Below are positions 51,731-61,242 of a stretch of 64,000 bases of DNA, one piece after another. The stretch comes from Bacillus wiedmannii (lineage in GTDB: Bacteria; Bacillota; Bacilli; Bacillales; Bacillaceae_G). The stretch lies in the NCBI RefSeq assembly GCF_001583695.1, contig NZ_LOBC01000028.1, positions 1 through 64,000 of the forward strand, in the 5' to 3' direction. Position numbers and translations under genes: made by a program. How positions within the stretch are numbered: position 1 is the stretch's first letter; each line of letters opens with the position of its first letter. The notes under the pieces were generated by a model that saw nothing but the letters and a program-made list of their open reading frames with translations, made no database searches and had not been told where the DNA came from.

Positions 51731-53358
51731 GCTTCGTACACATCCTCCCACGTTAATGCATATGGTAACTCTTTTCGAATAAATCGATTAATAGAGGTTG
51801 TATAAAAGAAGTTGCCACTAAAAAATTCTTTCGGTGTATCATTCATAATGACTGCTCCGTCAAATAACATCATACATTGATCAACGTATTTCGCTGCAAA
51901 CTCAATATCATGCGTTGCCATTACAATTGTTGTACCTTCTTTTTGCAATTTCCTAAATAGCTCCCCTACTCGTTCTTTCTTCCATGGATCTAATCCTTTT
52001 GTCGGTTCATCGAGTAATAATAAAGTTGGCTTTGATAATAACGTTGTACATAACGCGAGTAATTGTTGCTCTCCCCCGCTACAATCATGCGGATGGCGTT
52101 CTTTAAGCGAGTACAACCAAAACTTCTTCAACGTATCTTCTGCTATTTCTTTTCCTTGTTCTCCGTATAATTCACATGCACGTTCATACACTTCTTCCCA
52201 CACTGTATCAAATGTAAAATGATAATACGGATGCTGCGATACATACCCGATACTTTTAAATCGTTCTTTCGAATCAATTTTATGTATCACTTTCCCATTC
52301 CACTTTACTTTCCCTCTTCTCGTTTTTTGCAATCCCGCTAAAATCGTTAACAGTGTAGACTTACCTGTACCATTTTTTCCAACGAGAGCTACCCATTTTC
52401 CTTTTTCAATCGATACGGTTAAGTCTCGTAAAATAAGTGGACTATTTTTTTCATATTGAAACGAAATATGCTCTGCACTTAAAATAACTTCGTGTTTTTC
52501 ACTTTTTGCTACTGGCTCATTCACATATGATATCTCTGAAAAGTTATTCAGTTTCATTTGCGCTTCTCGCACTGTAAACGGAATATCTTCTACATTCCAT
52601 TCTAAAAACAATCTTGGAATTTGCGGAATAAATGGACGGAACTTTTCAACTTCCCACATGTTCGCTATAACCGTTTTAGGGCTGCCATCATACACGATTT
52701 GACCATTATTCATACAAATAACGCGTGTTGCAAGTGGTATCACTTCATCTAAACGATGTTCACTTAAAACGATCGTAATTCCAAGTTCTTCGTTAATACG
52801 TTTTAACAATCCTAAAAACTCTTTCGCAGCAATTGGATCTAACTGCGCCGTCGGTTCATCTAATAATAATAGTTTTGGCTGCATAACTAATACCGCAGCT
52901 AAATTGACGAGCTGCTTTTGCCCGCCAGATAACGTATGAACAGATTGGTGCAATAAATCTTGAAATCCTAAGAAGCTAATAAGCTCTGCTATTCGTTTTT
53001 GAATAATCTGTGATGGTAACCCGATATTTTCTAAAGAAAATGCTAATTCTTGAATGACCGTATCCATTACGAGCTGATTTTCTGGATTTTGAAATACCAT
53101 ACCAATTTCTTGTGCAGATAATAAATCAGGTACTTCCTCTAATAAAACGTCCTCATAAAAAATTTCTCCTGAACGTGTACCGATTGGAAGTAATTCCTTT
53201 TTAAAATGTTTCAATAAAGTCGTCTTTCCAGAGCCTGACCCTCCAGCAAGTGCAATAAACTCTCCTTTTTGAATAGAAAGAGAAATATGCTGTAACGCAT
53301 ATTCGTTTTCATCAGCATATACAAATGATAAATTGTTTATTTCTGCATGCGCCACCAT
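51703..53358 (-). CDS. ECF transporter fused double ATPase (A component)
   Basis: A 551-residue protein with two ATPase domains: first Walker A GGSGSGKTT, signature LSGGQKQLV, Walker B LLLLDEP; second GKNGTGKST, CSGGEQQL, LLLLDEP. This two-in-one arrangement is normal for some vitamin ECF systems. It overlaps the T component gene, so the operon is translationally coupled. Confidence 0.92.
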   Translation of the reverse strand: MVAHAEINNLSFVYADENEYALQHISLSIQKGEFIALAGGSGSGKTTLLKHFKKELLPIGTRSGEIFYEDVLLEEVPDLLSAQEIGMVFQNPENQLVMDTVIQELAFSLENIGLPSQIIQKRIAELISFLGFQDLLHQSVHTLSGGQKQLVNLAAVLVMQPKLLLLDEPTAQLDPIAAKEFLGLLKRINEELGITIVLSEHRLDEVIPLATRVICMNNGQIVYDGSPKTVIANMWEVEKFRPFIPQIPRLFLEWNVEDIPFTVREAQMKLNNFSEISYVNEPVAKSEKHEVILSAEHISFQYEKNSPLILRDLTVSIEKGKWVALVGKNGTGKSTLLTILAGLQKTRRGKVKWNGKVIHKIDSKERFKSIGYVSQHPYYHFTFDTVWEEVYERACELYGEQGKEIAEDTLKKFWLYSLKERHPHDCSGGEQQLLALCTTLLSKPTLLLLDEPTKGLDPWKKERVGELFRKLQKEGTTIVMATHDIEFAAKYVDQCMMLFDGAVIMNDTPKEFFSGNFFYTTSINRFIRKELPYALTWEDVYEACPNDMLHS

Positions 53359-54215
53359 ATCCATTCCCTTCCTTCCATTATGATTGGTAAACTAATAAAC
53401 ATCGTAAATACGACAAACATCATCCCATCGAACTGCTGAAATAAAATCGATTCGACTTTCGGATAAATAATCAATTTTCCTCCGCCATAATTACTACATA
53501 TAATAGCAGCTATAAATAAAATACTTAAATAACTGAGCGTGTACCAATCTCGTCTTTCCATTCTATACCGAATATATGTCGTACGCTTCGTTACACCAAA
53601 TCCACGAGCTTGCATAGAATCTGCCGTTTGCAGCGCATCTTCTAATGAACAAATTAATAATACTTGTAGCAATTGCATACCATTTTTCACCCGTTCCACA
53701 ATGGAACCTGCATCTACTTGTATACCTTTTGTCTTTTGGACGAGTGTTATTTTCTGTAATCGCCTCATAAACAATGGAACAAACCTCACCGTAATCATCG
53801 TTAACAATGCTACTTTCGGTGAAATTCTAGAAAACAAATATAAAAATTTATGACTTGAAATAATATCATTATACGAAGCAAACGTAAACATAATCGCAAC
53901 TAATAATAACCCCATTACTAGTCCGAACATAATCGCCTCAAGCTTAATACGGCTATCACCTAACCAAAATAATGTAGTTCGGCCTCTATGCGTTAATAAT
54001 GCATTAAATAAAATTACCATAAAAAAGAAAACAATTGTGCTCGGTAACATCTTTCTTATCTTCTCGCTATTCCCTTGCATCATATTGATTATGACGATTA
54101 ATAGTATTACTCCAATTAAAAAAAGAGGATGAAGACACATCATACATAGTATCATCACCCCGATATAATAGAAAAAATTCACAAAAGGATGTAAAGAAGA
54201 AAAACTTATTTTCAT
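53337..54215 (-). CDS. ECF transporter membrane coupling (T) component
   Basis: A 292-residue protein with five or six membrane segments (FVNFFYYIGVMILCMMCLHP, MFGLVMGLLLVAIMFTFASY) and the cytoplasmic coupling-helix motif DSMQARGFGV (Ala-Arg-Gly). Belongs to the CbiQ/EcfT group. AAAGGA precedes the ATG. Confidence 0.9.
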   Translation of the reverse strand: MKISFSSLHPFVNFFYYIGVMILCMMCLHPLFLIGVILLIVIINMMQGNSEKIRKMLPSTIVFFFMVILFNALLTHRGRTTLFWLGDSRIKLEAIMFGLVMGLLLVAIMFTFASYNDIISSHKFLYLFSRISPKVALLTMITVRFVPLFMRRLQKITLVQKTKGIQVDAGSIVERVKNGMQLLQVLLICSLEDALQTADSMQARGFGVTKRTTYIRYRMERRDWYTLSYLSILFIAAIICSNYGGGKLIIYPKVESILFQQFDGMMFVVFTMFISLPIIMEGREWIWWRMQK

Positions 54216-54237
54216 AGTCCTTTACCGAATGCCTTTC

Positions 54238-55083
54238 TTATTTTAATACATACACCCACTCGATTGTATCTCCTGGTTTAACTGTTACTACACCTGCACT
54301 ATGGTTTGGAAACGCACCGTTCACACGATATTTCCATCCACTAGTAGCTGTAATATCTTTTTCATATAAATCATTAATCCCTTTTACATAAACATCGCCT
54401 TTAGATCCACTCGCATCCACATCTAAACCTGTACGTTGCAATACTTTATACACTGTATCGCCTTCTTGTACATCCACCTTTTTCGCACCTAATAAGTATC
54501 CTTCATTACCTTTTACTGAGATCGTAACTTGTTTTGGTTTTGGTATTACTGGATCTGGCACTGGCGGTACTGGATCTGGTACCGTTGTTGGTGGAGTTGG
54601 TACAGTTACTTGTTGCCCTTTATTCGGATCAACCTTCTGCTCCTGCTTCGGTGTTTCTTTCGGTTGATTCACAACCTTCGCTTCTTCTTTTACTTCTGGT
54701 GCTTTCGGTTGTTGCTGTTGTTTCTCTTCTTGTGCTTTTTGCTGTTCTGGTTGCTTAGCAGCGGCAGGCTTTTCCTGAGGTTTTTCTTCTTTCTTTACTT
54801 CCGGTTGTGCCTGTGGCTTTTCTTCTTTCGGCTTCTCTTCTACTTTTTGTTCTTGTTTCTCTTTCTGTTCGTCTTGCTTATTTTGCTCTTGTTCAGCTTG
54901 TTTTTCCTCCGGCTTTTCTTCCGGCTTTTCTTCCGGTTTCGCTTCATCTTTTTTCTCTTCTTGTTTTGCTACCTCTTCTTGCTTTGGTTCTACTTTCTTC
55001 TCAGGCTTTACAGCTGCCTCTTCACATCCAGCAAGTAGCCCAAGTGAAAGCATTAAAGAAATAAACCATTTCATCTTACTCAT
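54238..55083 (-). CDS. DUF4430 lipoprotein with Lys/Glu/Gln/Pro-rich stalk
   Basis: A 281-residue lipoprotein: signal MKWFISLMLSLGLLAGC, about 130 residues of low-complexity Lys/Glu/Pro/Gln spacer, a Pro-rich PPTTVPDPVPP hinge, then a DUF4430 domain (VTISVKGNEGYLLGAKKVDV, VYKVLQRTGLDV, TSGWKYRVNGAFPNHSAGVV, KPGDTIEWVYVL). DUF4430 corresponds to the beta domain of transcobalamin and intrinsic factor. It is expected to sit on the outer membrane face and hand a ligand to the ECF permease. Confidence 0.88.
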   Translation of the reverse strand: MSKMKWFISLMLSLGLLAGCEEAAVKPEKKVEPKQEEVAKQEEKKDEAKPEEKPEEKPEEKQAEQEQNKQDEQKEKQEQKVEEKPKEEKPQAQPEVKKEEKPQEKPAAAKQPEQQKAQEEKQQQQPKAPEVKEEAKVVNQPKETPKQEQKVDPNKGQQVTVPTPPTTVPDPVPPVPDPVIPKPKQVTISVKGNEGYLLGAKKVDVQEGDTVYKVLQRTGLDVDASGSKGDVYVKGINDLYEKDITATSGWKYRVNGAFPNHSAGVVTVKPGDTIEWVYVLK

Positions 55084-55106
55084 ATTGCCTCTCACCTTTC
55101 ATAATA

Positions 55107-55136
55107 AAATTAGGAGCAAATGATTGCTCCTAATTT
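55107..55136 (-). terminator. Partial terminator between the two surface-protein genes
   Basis: AAATTAGGAGCAA and TTGCTCCTAATTT, a 13-base stem followed by T-rich DNA. It probably sets a lower level for the downstream ECF genes relative to the surface protein. Confidence 0.8.
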
Positions 55137-55139
55137 TTG

Positions 55140-56864
55140 TTAAGCTGCTTTACGTCTCCATAATACATATGCAGAAGCAATACATAATACACCCATACCT
55201 ACTTCTGTAGCTGCACTATGAGAAGATGCTCCTGTTTTTGGTAACGTGCTACCGTTTCCTGACTTTTTGCTTTTAACCGGTTCGTTATCAACAACAACTT
55301 TTAAATTATCATCTTTTGTTTCTTGTTGTACTTGTTTTTGTTCTTCTGGTTGTCCAGTAACTTCTTTTTCTACTACAACATTTTCTGAATCCACATTTGG
55401 TTTCTTATCGATTTCAGGAACAGATACATTTGACCAGTCATAAATCGATTTTTCAAGATCTTTAAACTGAATTAGTGCTAATAACGCTTGCTCTGTAGCC
55501 ATTCCGCTACCGTTTTGATCACTTGGTAACCATTTGAATTCACCATTTGGAAGTTGATATGACAGTAGATTTTGCACTGCCTTATGTAGACGGTTTTGAT
55601 CTACATCTTTCACAAGTGATAGTCCAATAATTGCTTGCGCAACACTATTAGAGTTTTCTTGTCCATCAGCAGAAAAACCACCATTTTCTAGTTGCTCTTT
55701 ATATAAATAGGCAACAGCTTTTTCTACAGCTGTCTTCACATCTGGTCGATCTTGATATGGAGCTAATGCTGATAAAACCATACCTGTTACATCAACGCTA
55801 CTAGCACTGTCTTTACTACTTGCGCTATCGTAAGTCCAGCCGCCATCTGTATGTTGCGCGTTTAAAAGCGCATCTACTAAAGCAACTCGATTCCATTTTG
55901 AATTCACTGGCACTTCATATTTCTTCGTATCAAATGCAAGTAAAGCAAATGTATAACCTGTAACAGAATTTACTTTATCTGATTCATACAATTTTTGAAC
56001 TAAATTATGTTCGCCAACCTTTGTAGGGTCTGCTTGCATTGCATTCATCATAATAATCGTTCTAGCTAAATCTGTCGCTGAAAAACGGTTAATGCGCTTT
56101 TCTACTTTTTCAGTTACTGACTTAACATAATTTAATTTCGCCTCAATTGGAACATTCTTTCCAGAAAGAGAAAGGCCTAAAGCTACCCAATCACTTTCAA
56201 TTCCATCTTGTAACATCTTTTCAGATGTCTTAGAGATCGCGTCATTTACTTTCGCTGCTGGAACTTGAATGTTCTCTTGCTTTGGTTGTTCTATCTTTTC
56301 ATCATTTGTTTTTGGTTCTTCTGGTTTTGGATCATCTGTCTTTGGTTCTTCTGGTTTTTCTTGTTTTGGATCATCTGTTTTTGGGTCATCTGTCTTTGGT
56401 TCTTCTACAGTTTTACAAGTACCAAATTTATCTAATGTTTGCTGTAATGTTTCCTGGCTCATATTGCTCCAGTCTGCAACAAAACGAAAGACAACAACAT
56501 CTCCAGACTTTAATTTATAACTATCTGCTCCAACTTCTGCAGATTTATCATTTACATCATACAACCAGCCGCTTGTGTCCCCAGCCATTAAGCCGTCAAT
56601 GCCTTTAACATACGTTCCAAACGACATCGTCTCTGCTGTTACTTTGTCCCCCATGACTTTTTGCAGCAAACTTAAAGCTGTTTCCCCATCTGTAATTTGC
56701 TCTTCTTTCGGACATAACATAATGCCCTTTTGTGATTCCCCAATAATTGCAAGTTTTGCTGTATTTCCTTCAGCAAACGTAATATGTACTGTATTCGCAA
56801 AAGAAACAAATACAAGTGTAACTGCCATTAACGACGTAAGCAGCCATTTTTTTAACATTGCCAT
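55140..56864 (-). CDS. LPXTG-anchored intrinsic-factor/transcobalamin-like protein
   Basis: A 574-residue protein. Signal peptide ends near ITFAEG; residues about 30-150 are a DUF4430 domain (LSLLQKVMGDKVTAETMSFG, TSGWLYDVNDKSAEVGADSY, LKSGDVVVFRFVADWS); an Asp/Pro/Lys/Glu linker follows; then an alpha/alpha repeat region (DLARTIIMMNAMQADPTKVG, YTFALLAFDTKKYEVPVNSK, HTDGGWTYDSASSKDSASSV, QLENGGFSADGQENSNSVAQ, MATEQALLALIQF) like prenyltransferase/transcobalamin alpha barrels; then LPKTG, membrane helix, RRKAA. The start at 56864 follows AAGGGAGG. Same two modules as human intrinsic factor, in reverse order; predicted cobalamin binder. Confidence 0.88.
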   Translation of the reverse strand: MAMLKKWLLTSLMAVTLVFVSFANTVHITFAEGNTAKLAIIGESQKGIMLCPKEEQITDGETALSLLQKVMGDKVTAETMSFGTYVKGIDGLMAGDTSGWLYDVNDKSAEVGADSYKLKSGDVVVFRFVADWSNMSQETLQQTLDKFGTCKTVEEPKTDDPKTDDPKQEKPEEPKTDDPKPEEPKTNDEKIEQPKQENIQVPAAKVNDAISKTSEKMLQDGIESDWVALGLSLSGKNVPIEAKLNYVKSVTEKVEKRINRFSATDLARTIIMMNAMQADPTKVGEHNLVQKLYESDKVNSVTGYTFALLAFDTKKYEVPVNSKWNRVALVDALLNAQHTDGGWTYDSASSKDSASSVDVTGMVLSALAPYQDRPDVKTAVEKAVAYLYKEQLENGGFSADGQENSNSVAQAIIGLSLVKDVDQNRLHKAVQNLLSYQLPNGEFKWLPSDQNGSGMATEQALLALIQFKDLEKSIYDWSNVSVPEIDKKPNVDSENVVVEKEVTGQPEEQKQVQQETKDDNLKVVVDNEPVKSKKSGNGSTLPKTGASSHSAATEVGMGVLCIASAYVLWRRKAA

Positions 56865-56894
56865 CCCAAAATTTCCTCCCTTACTACTATTCAC

Positions 56895-57000
56895 ACAAAA
56901 AAAGGCCCTTCAAGGGCGTGCAATTGACACTCTTTTTTTGTAAGTGTCGAACAAACTGTGCAACACCTCCTACCCGCATCATGCGCGGCTATATTTGTAT
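56895..57000 (-). promoter_or_regulatory. Structured leader with attenuator-like terminator
   Basis: On the minus strand: CCGCGCATGATGCGG, then TGTTGCACAG, GACACT...AGTGTC, ATTGCACG, and a terminator GCCCT-TGA-AGGGC followed by TTTTTTT, all before the ribosome binding site of the LPXTG gene. It lacks the usual B12-box words I would expect of a cobalamin riboswitch. It looks like an RNA control element that can end transcription early. Confidence 0.6.
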
Positions 57001-57202
57001 AGGAAAAATAATTTTGTTTATGAACGTATCATTGTGATAACATTCACTTTTCTAGGCACTACTTACTTCCATTTCAGTTATCGTAAAACGATAAACCTAT
57101 ACATTCTGTTAATTATAAATTTCTGTATTATTTTACTATTGACAAAGAATTTTGTCCATGCTTTATCGGATTTATTTTCTAAGAATAGTAGTTTACTATC
57201 CT

Positions 57203-57682
57203 TTAACGATGCAAACTCTTTTCACTAATAATGACGCCATCTTCATCCGCATACACATATTCATTCGGCTTCCATTCTACTTGTCCAAATTGCAATGAAA
57301 TATCACGCTCTCCTTTTCCCTCTTTTACACTTCTATTTGGCATCGTCCCTAACGCTAAAATACCAATATTAATATTCTTTAGTTCACTAGAATCACGAAC
57401 ATATCCATTTACAATAATCCCTGCTAGCTTTCTTTCCTCCGCAATAGCTGCCAAATTATCACCAAGTAACGCACAATTCGTAGATGCTCCGCCATCAACA
57501 ACTAATACCGTTCCTTCTGGTAGTCTTTGCAATCCTTCCTTCACTAGTACATTATCATCCTTCACTTTTACCGTTGCAATTTTCCCGTAAAACTGTTCTT
57601 TCTTCCCAAAAGATCGAAAAGACTTGCGACATATTTGTAATTCCTTTTCAAACTCATCACATAAATCCGTAGTTTTCCACAT
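57203..57682 (-). CDS. RraA-like protein
   Basis: A 159-residue protein: [55 protein letters not shown] and [16 protein letters not shown] carry the RraA-family core (G-D-N-L-A, N-G-x-V-R-D). Family members are 4-hydroxy-4-methyl-2-oxoglutarate aldolases or RNase E regulators; the D-N-LA and V-R-D residues suggest an aldolase-like site. AGAGGG precedes the ATG. Divergent from the transporter at 57883. Confidence 0.85.
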   Translation of the reverse strand: MWKTTDLCDEFEKELQICRKSFRSFGKKEQFYGKIATVKVKDDNVLVKEGLQRLPEGTVLVVDGGASTNCALLGDNLAAIAEERKLAGIIVNGYVRDSSELKNINIGILALGTMPNRSVKEGKGERDISLQFGQVEWKPNEYVYADEDGVIISEKSLHR

Positions 57683-57882
57683 CTTTTTCCCTCTTTTCCT
57701 TATTCTTTCTATATAACATATTCTTGGATTATTTTCGTTTCCCTGTCTAACGTTGCAAGAATTTGTATGTACAGGAAAAGCATAGAAAAACTATTGCCTT
57801 AAGAAGCCACCTTTATTATAATCTATTTCACAGATAAATTTCAGAATATTAAAAATTAACCAAGTGAAAAAGGAGGGTTTTT

Positions 57883-59313
57883 ATGCAATTACATACCGAG
57901 GTAAAAAAGCAGCCGAGTAAACGAAAGTTTAAAATGCCTGACGCGTACGTACTACTATTTTTTATTGCCTTACTTTGTGCCATTGCTACATACTTCGTTC
58001 CTGCTGGAGAATTTAAAAGAGTTACAAACGGTACTGTTACAACGACAATACCAGGAAGCTATCATTCTGTTCCACAATCGCCGGTAGGGTTTGTTTCTTT
58101 TTTTACCGCTATTGAAAAAGGGATGACACTTGCTGCTCCTATCATCTTTTTAATTTTATTTACAGGTGGAGCTATTGCCATTCTTGAAAAAACAGGCGCT
58201 CTTGACGGTTTAATCTATCATGTGATTAACAAATTTCGTAATCAGCAATTACTTTTCATTTGCATTGTCGCCGCACTCTTTTCTATTCTCGGAACGACTG
58301 GTATTATCGTTAACTCAGTTATTGGCTTTATCCCCATCGGCATCATTGTTGCACGTACATTAAAATGGGACGCTATCGTCGGCGTAGCAATTATTTATTT
58401 AGGCACTTATGCCGGTTTTAATGCTACTATTCTATCTCCCTCACCTTTAGGCATTTCACAAAAGATCGCAGAACTTCCGATGTTTTCAGGGATTGGTTTA
58501 CGTACCGCAATCTATATCTCTTTTTTAATTGCTACCATTTTATATATTAATTGGTACGTAAAACGTTTGAAGAAATCGAATAAAGGAAGCATTCTCGGTG
58601 ACAACTGGTTTCCAAGTAGCGCTCTTTCAAGTGAGAAAGAAACTGAGAAAACAGAAGTTCCTTGGACAATACGTCATAAATTAATTTTACTCGTTTCAGC
58701 TTTATCATTAATTGTATTTTTAATCGGCGCTTTTCGTCTACATTGGACAGACGCCGAAATGACCGCTACTTTTATTTTCATAGCAATTACAGCGGGAATA
58801 ATAGGCGGCATGAAAGCAAACGATATCGCTTCTACTTTTCTAGCAGGCTGCCAAAATCTCATATACGGTGCTTTGATCGTCGGAATGGCTCGTTGTATTT
58901 CAGTCATTTTAGAACAAGGCAAATTGCTTGATACAATCGTTAACCAACTCGCACAGTCTCTCGAAGGACAAAGCCCTGTATTTGGCGTTATCGGTATGTA
59001 TGTAAGTAGTGCCGCATTACATTTTCTCATTTCATCAGGGACAGGTGAATCCGTTATTTTCATTCCGATATTAGCTCCATTAGCTGATTTTATGCACATT
59101 ACACGTCAAGTTACAGTACAAGCTGATATGCTCGGCGAAGGTGTAGTGAACTGCCTCAACCCAACTTCCGGTGTTTTAATGGGCGTTCTCGCAGCGAGCG
59201 GCATTTCTTACGGAAAATGGATTCGCTTCATGGCTCCACTTGCATTCATTTGGTTTATCATTGGACTTATTTTTCTTATTGTTGGTGTGAATATTGAGTG
59301 GGGACCGTATTAA
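57883..59313 (+). CDS. YfcC-family transporter
   Basis: A 476-residue membrane protein: [92 protein letters not shown] and [19 protein letters not shown] fit the YfcC/ArcD-like group of amino-acid or C4-dicarboxylate carriers. AAAGGAGGG precedes the ATG. Confidence 0.88.
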   Translation: MQLHTEVKKQPSKRKFKMPDAYVLLFFIALLCAIATYFVPAGEFKRVTNGTVTTTIPGSYHSVPQSPVGFVSFFTAIEKGMTLAAPIIFLILFTGGAIAILEKTGALDGLIYHVINKFRNQQLLFICIVAALFSILGTTGIIVNSVIGFIPIGIIVARTLKWDAIVGVAIIYLGTYAGFNATILSPSPLGISQKIAELPMFSGIGLRTAIYISFLIATILYINWYVKRLKKSNKGSILGDNWFPSSALSSEKETEKTEVPWTIRHKLILLVSALSLIVFLIGAFRLHWTDAEMTATFIFIAITAGIIGGMKANDIASTFLAGCQNLIYGALIVGMARCISVILEQGKLLDTIVNQLAQSLEGQSPVFGVIGMYVSSAALHFLISSGTGESVIFIPILAPLADFMHITRQVTVQADMLGEGVVNCLNPTSGVLMGVLAASGISYGKWIRFMAPLAFIWFIIGLIFLIVGVNIEWGPY

Positions 59314-59399
59314 AAGACTCATATTATACTTAACTTAATAAAATATCTATTTTATTCTCCAATCCTATAAGAATCACTTATTCTAGTATAGATATAAAT

Positions 59400-59426
59400 A
59401 GGGATTGATCTTAGTGATCAATCCCT
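59400..59426. terminator. Terminator between YfcC-like and nuclease genes
   Basis: AGGGATTGATC and GATCAATCCCT, loop TTAGT. Confidence 0.85.
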
Positions 59427-59455
59427 TCTCTCAAAGTAAAATACCTTTAAGTATT

Positions 59456-60283
59456 TTAGTTCCAAATTTTATTTACCCATTCCGGATGATCAATAAAAGG
59501 ATTACGATTATATTGATATTTCGTAAAAATCACTTCATTACGCTTTCGCTCTAAATCATCTACAGGATCTTGTTCATTCCATTTTAGTAAAACGGATAGT
59601 TTGCCCATGTATGGATCTTTATTGTTATTCAGCTTTTCATTTAATTCTAAGTCTATTTCGCCGTTGTCTCCTTCATAACGAACAGCCATGTAAAATAGCA
59701 TTCTAGCGATATCTCCTTTTACACTATCACGAGGTTCCCAAGAATCACTATCGTATTTACATTCTGTCGCTTCCGAATGATTCACACCACCATTATCAAA
59801 ATCCAGATTTCCACGTGAGCTATTTACAGATACATCCGTCGCTCTTAAATGATGTAAATCTGTTCCAGCTCCTGCAGTGGTTCCAAAATCACCGTGTGAT
59901 TTTGCCCAAACATGCTCTCGATTCCAATTATCCACTCCTGAACCATTCGTAAGTTTCCCTTGCGAACGCCCAGTATATAAGAGTATCACATTGTTTTTAT
60001 TATTTGGATCTTCATCAGTATCTCTTAGCGCTTCCCAAACCGCACTGTATGATAACTTTGTATGATCATCAATAATATTATGAAGTTCCTTCTTTAATTC
60101 TAAACCCGTTTTTCCTATTGCATTATTATAATATGTATCGTCATAGCTTTTTACAGTAATCTCTTGTGGTGATGCAGAAGCTACTTCACCGTGTATGATA
60201 TCTGTGAATGATAGAGATGCAGTACCTAAAATAAAAAATGAAGATAGTGTAACCATAGCAAGCTTTGTATTCCGAAACTTCAT
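59456..60283 (-). CDS. Secreted endonuclease I family nuclease (Bsn/YurI-like)
   Basis: A 275-residue secreted nuclease: signal peptide to about ASAS, then VIKSYDD-type lead and the active region VDNWNREHVWAKSHGDFG, DLHHLRATDVSVNSSRGNLD and GDIARMLFYMAVRYEG. The NREHVW-KSHG and DLHHL-A-D blocks are those of endonuclease I/Bsn, a beta-beta-alpha metal nuclease. Single gene. Confidence 0.92.
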   Translation of the reverse strand: MKFRNTKLAMVTLSSFFILGTASLSFTDIIHGEVASASPQEITVKSYDDTYYNNAIGKTGLELKKELHNIIDDHTKLSYSAVWEALRDTDEDPNNKNNVILLYTGRSQGKLTNGSGVDNWNREHVWAKSHGDFGTTAGAGTDLHHLRATDVSVNSSRGNLDFDNGGVNHSEATECKYDSDSWEPRDSVKGDIARMLFYMAVRYEGDNGEIDLELNEKLNNNKDPYMGKLSVLLKWNEQDPVDDLERKRNEVIFTKYQYNRNPFIDHPEWVNKIWN

Positions 60284-60631
60284 ATACCCATTTCCCCTTT
60301 AAAATATAATTTGAAGCTATTAACTAAAAAGAACTTTCTATCCCCCAAAAACTTTTAGAAAGCCATACCCACCCTTTTCTTTTTATTTAATACAAAAACT
60401 CTATTGAGTCTGTATCATTTCCCCACTTTTTGTTTATCTACTTTTCACAAGGAATATCCTTCTCTAGTAAAGATTATTAAAATATTCTTTACAATTTAAA
60501 AGTAGTTTAATGTTAACTCATAAATTTCAATTTTTTTATGCAATTATGCATATTTGATAAATCGATTTTTCCTTTTTCTATAACTGTCTTTATTTTTTGT
60601 GTAAAACCCTTCTTCCTCTGAAGAATAAGTA
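60284..60631. other. Intergenic region, AT-rich, no gene seen
   Basis: No frame with a ribosome binding site; a promoter for the nuclease gene is expected near its right edge. Confidence 0.5.
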
Positions 60632-60671
60632 CAAAAATAGATTGGATACCATGTAGGCACCAACCTATTTT
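60632..60671 (-). terminator. Terminator of the 118-residue protein gene
   Basis: AAAATAGATTGGATACC pairs imperfectly with GGCACCAACCTATTTT around ATGTA. Confidence 0.75.
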
Positions 60672-60673
60672 AA

Positions 60674-61030
60674 TTAAAGAAACTGTGTCAATTCTGAGTT
60701 CACAACACGTTGTGCAGTAATGATAACACTTTCAGCTGTTAGTCCATAAACACTATATAGTCCACCAGGTTGATTAGGAACAATTTGAACTTCATATTCA
60801 AATGCTTGTCCAAAAGCAGGATGAACTAAACTTAGAGTTGCAAAAGTAGAAGCATTAGAATTCACATTGAAGTTTACCTGTTCAATTAATGCTAATGAAC
60901 CGTCAAGTCTAAAAACTCTAGCTACTCCAGTAAGTGGGCCCGCAGTACGGTTAAGGATCTTCACCCTAACTCTATTTGCATTAGCAGGTTGATTTCCTAC
61001 GTTTTCAATTGGTCCTGTAGTAAGAGCCAT
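60674..61030 (-). CDS. Hypothetical beta-rich small protein
   Basis: A 118-residue protein without signal peptide: IENVGNQPANANRVRVKILN, RTAGPLTGVARVFRLDGSLA, EQVNFNVNSNASTFATLSLV, YEVQIVPNQPGGLYSVYGLT. The beta-sandwich-like pattern is similar to small B. cereus group proteins of spores or surfaces; I do not recognise a named family. GGGGGTG precedes the ATG. Confidence 0.7.
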   Translation of the reverse strand: MALTTGPIENVGNQPANANRVRVKILNRTAGPLTGVARVFRLDGSLALIEQVNFNVNSNASTFATLSLVHPAFGQAFEYEVQIVPNQPGGLYSVYGLTAESVIITAQRVVNSELTQFL

Positions 61031-61114
61031 ATAACATCACCCCCATTATATTATTATGATATTCAATGATACACATTGATGTTATAGTTTAATTACCCAA
61101 TTTATTTCAAATAA

Positions 61115-61155
61115 AAAAGCTTGTTTCTTATATTTTTTATAAGAAACAAGCTTTT
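61115..61155. terminator. Perfect 18-bp terminator
   Basis: AAAAGCTTGTTTCTTATA and its exact complement around five T residues. Confidence 0.9.
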
Positions 61156-61242
61156 CTTTTTCAACTACCATTCCTAAGATAAGTTCATCAATCTCGGAAA
61201 CTTTTAAAGTTACTTGACGTTTATGTTGAGACAGAACTACTA

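Noticed and set aside
54529-55064. Long plus-strand frames opposite the DUF4430 lipoprotein stalk
   Set aside because: They are mirror images of the Lys/Glu/Gln/Pro low-complexity stalk and encode only Leu/Phe-rich nonsense without start signals.
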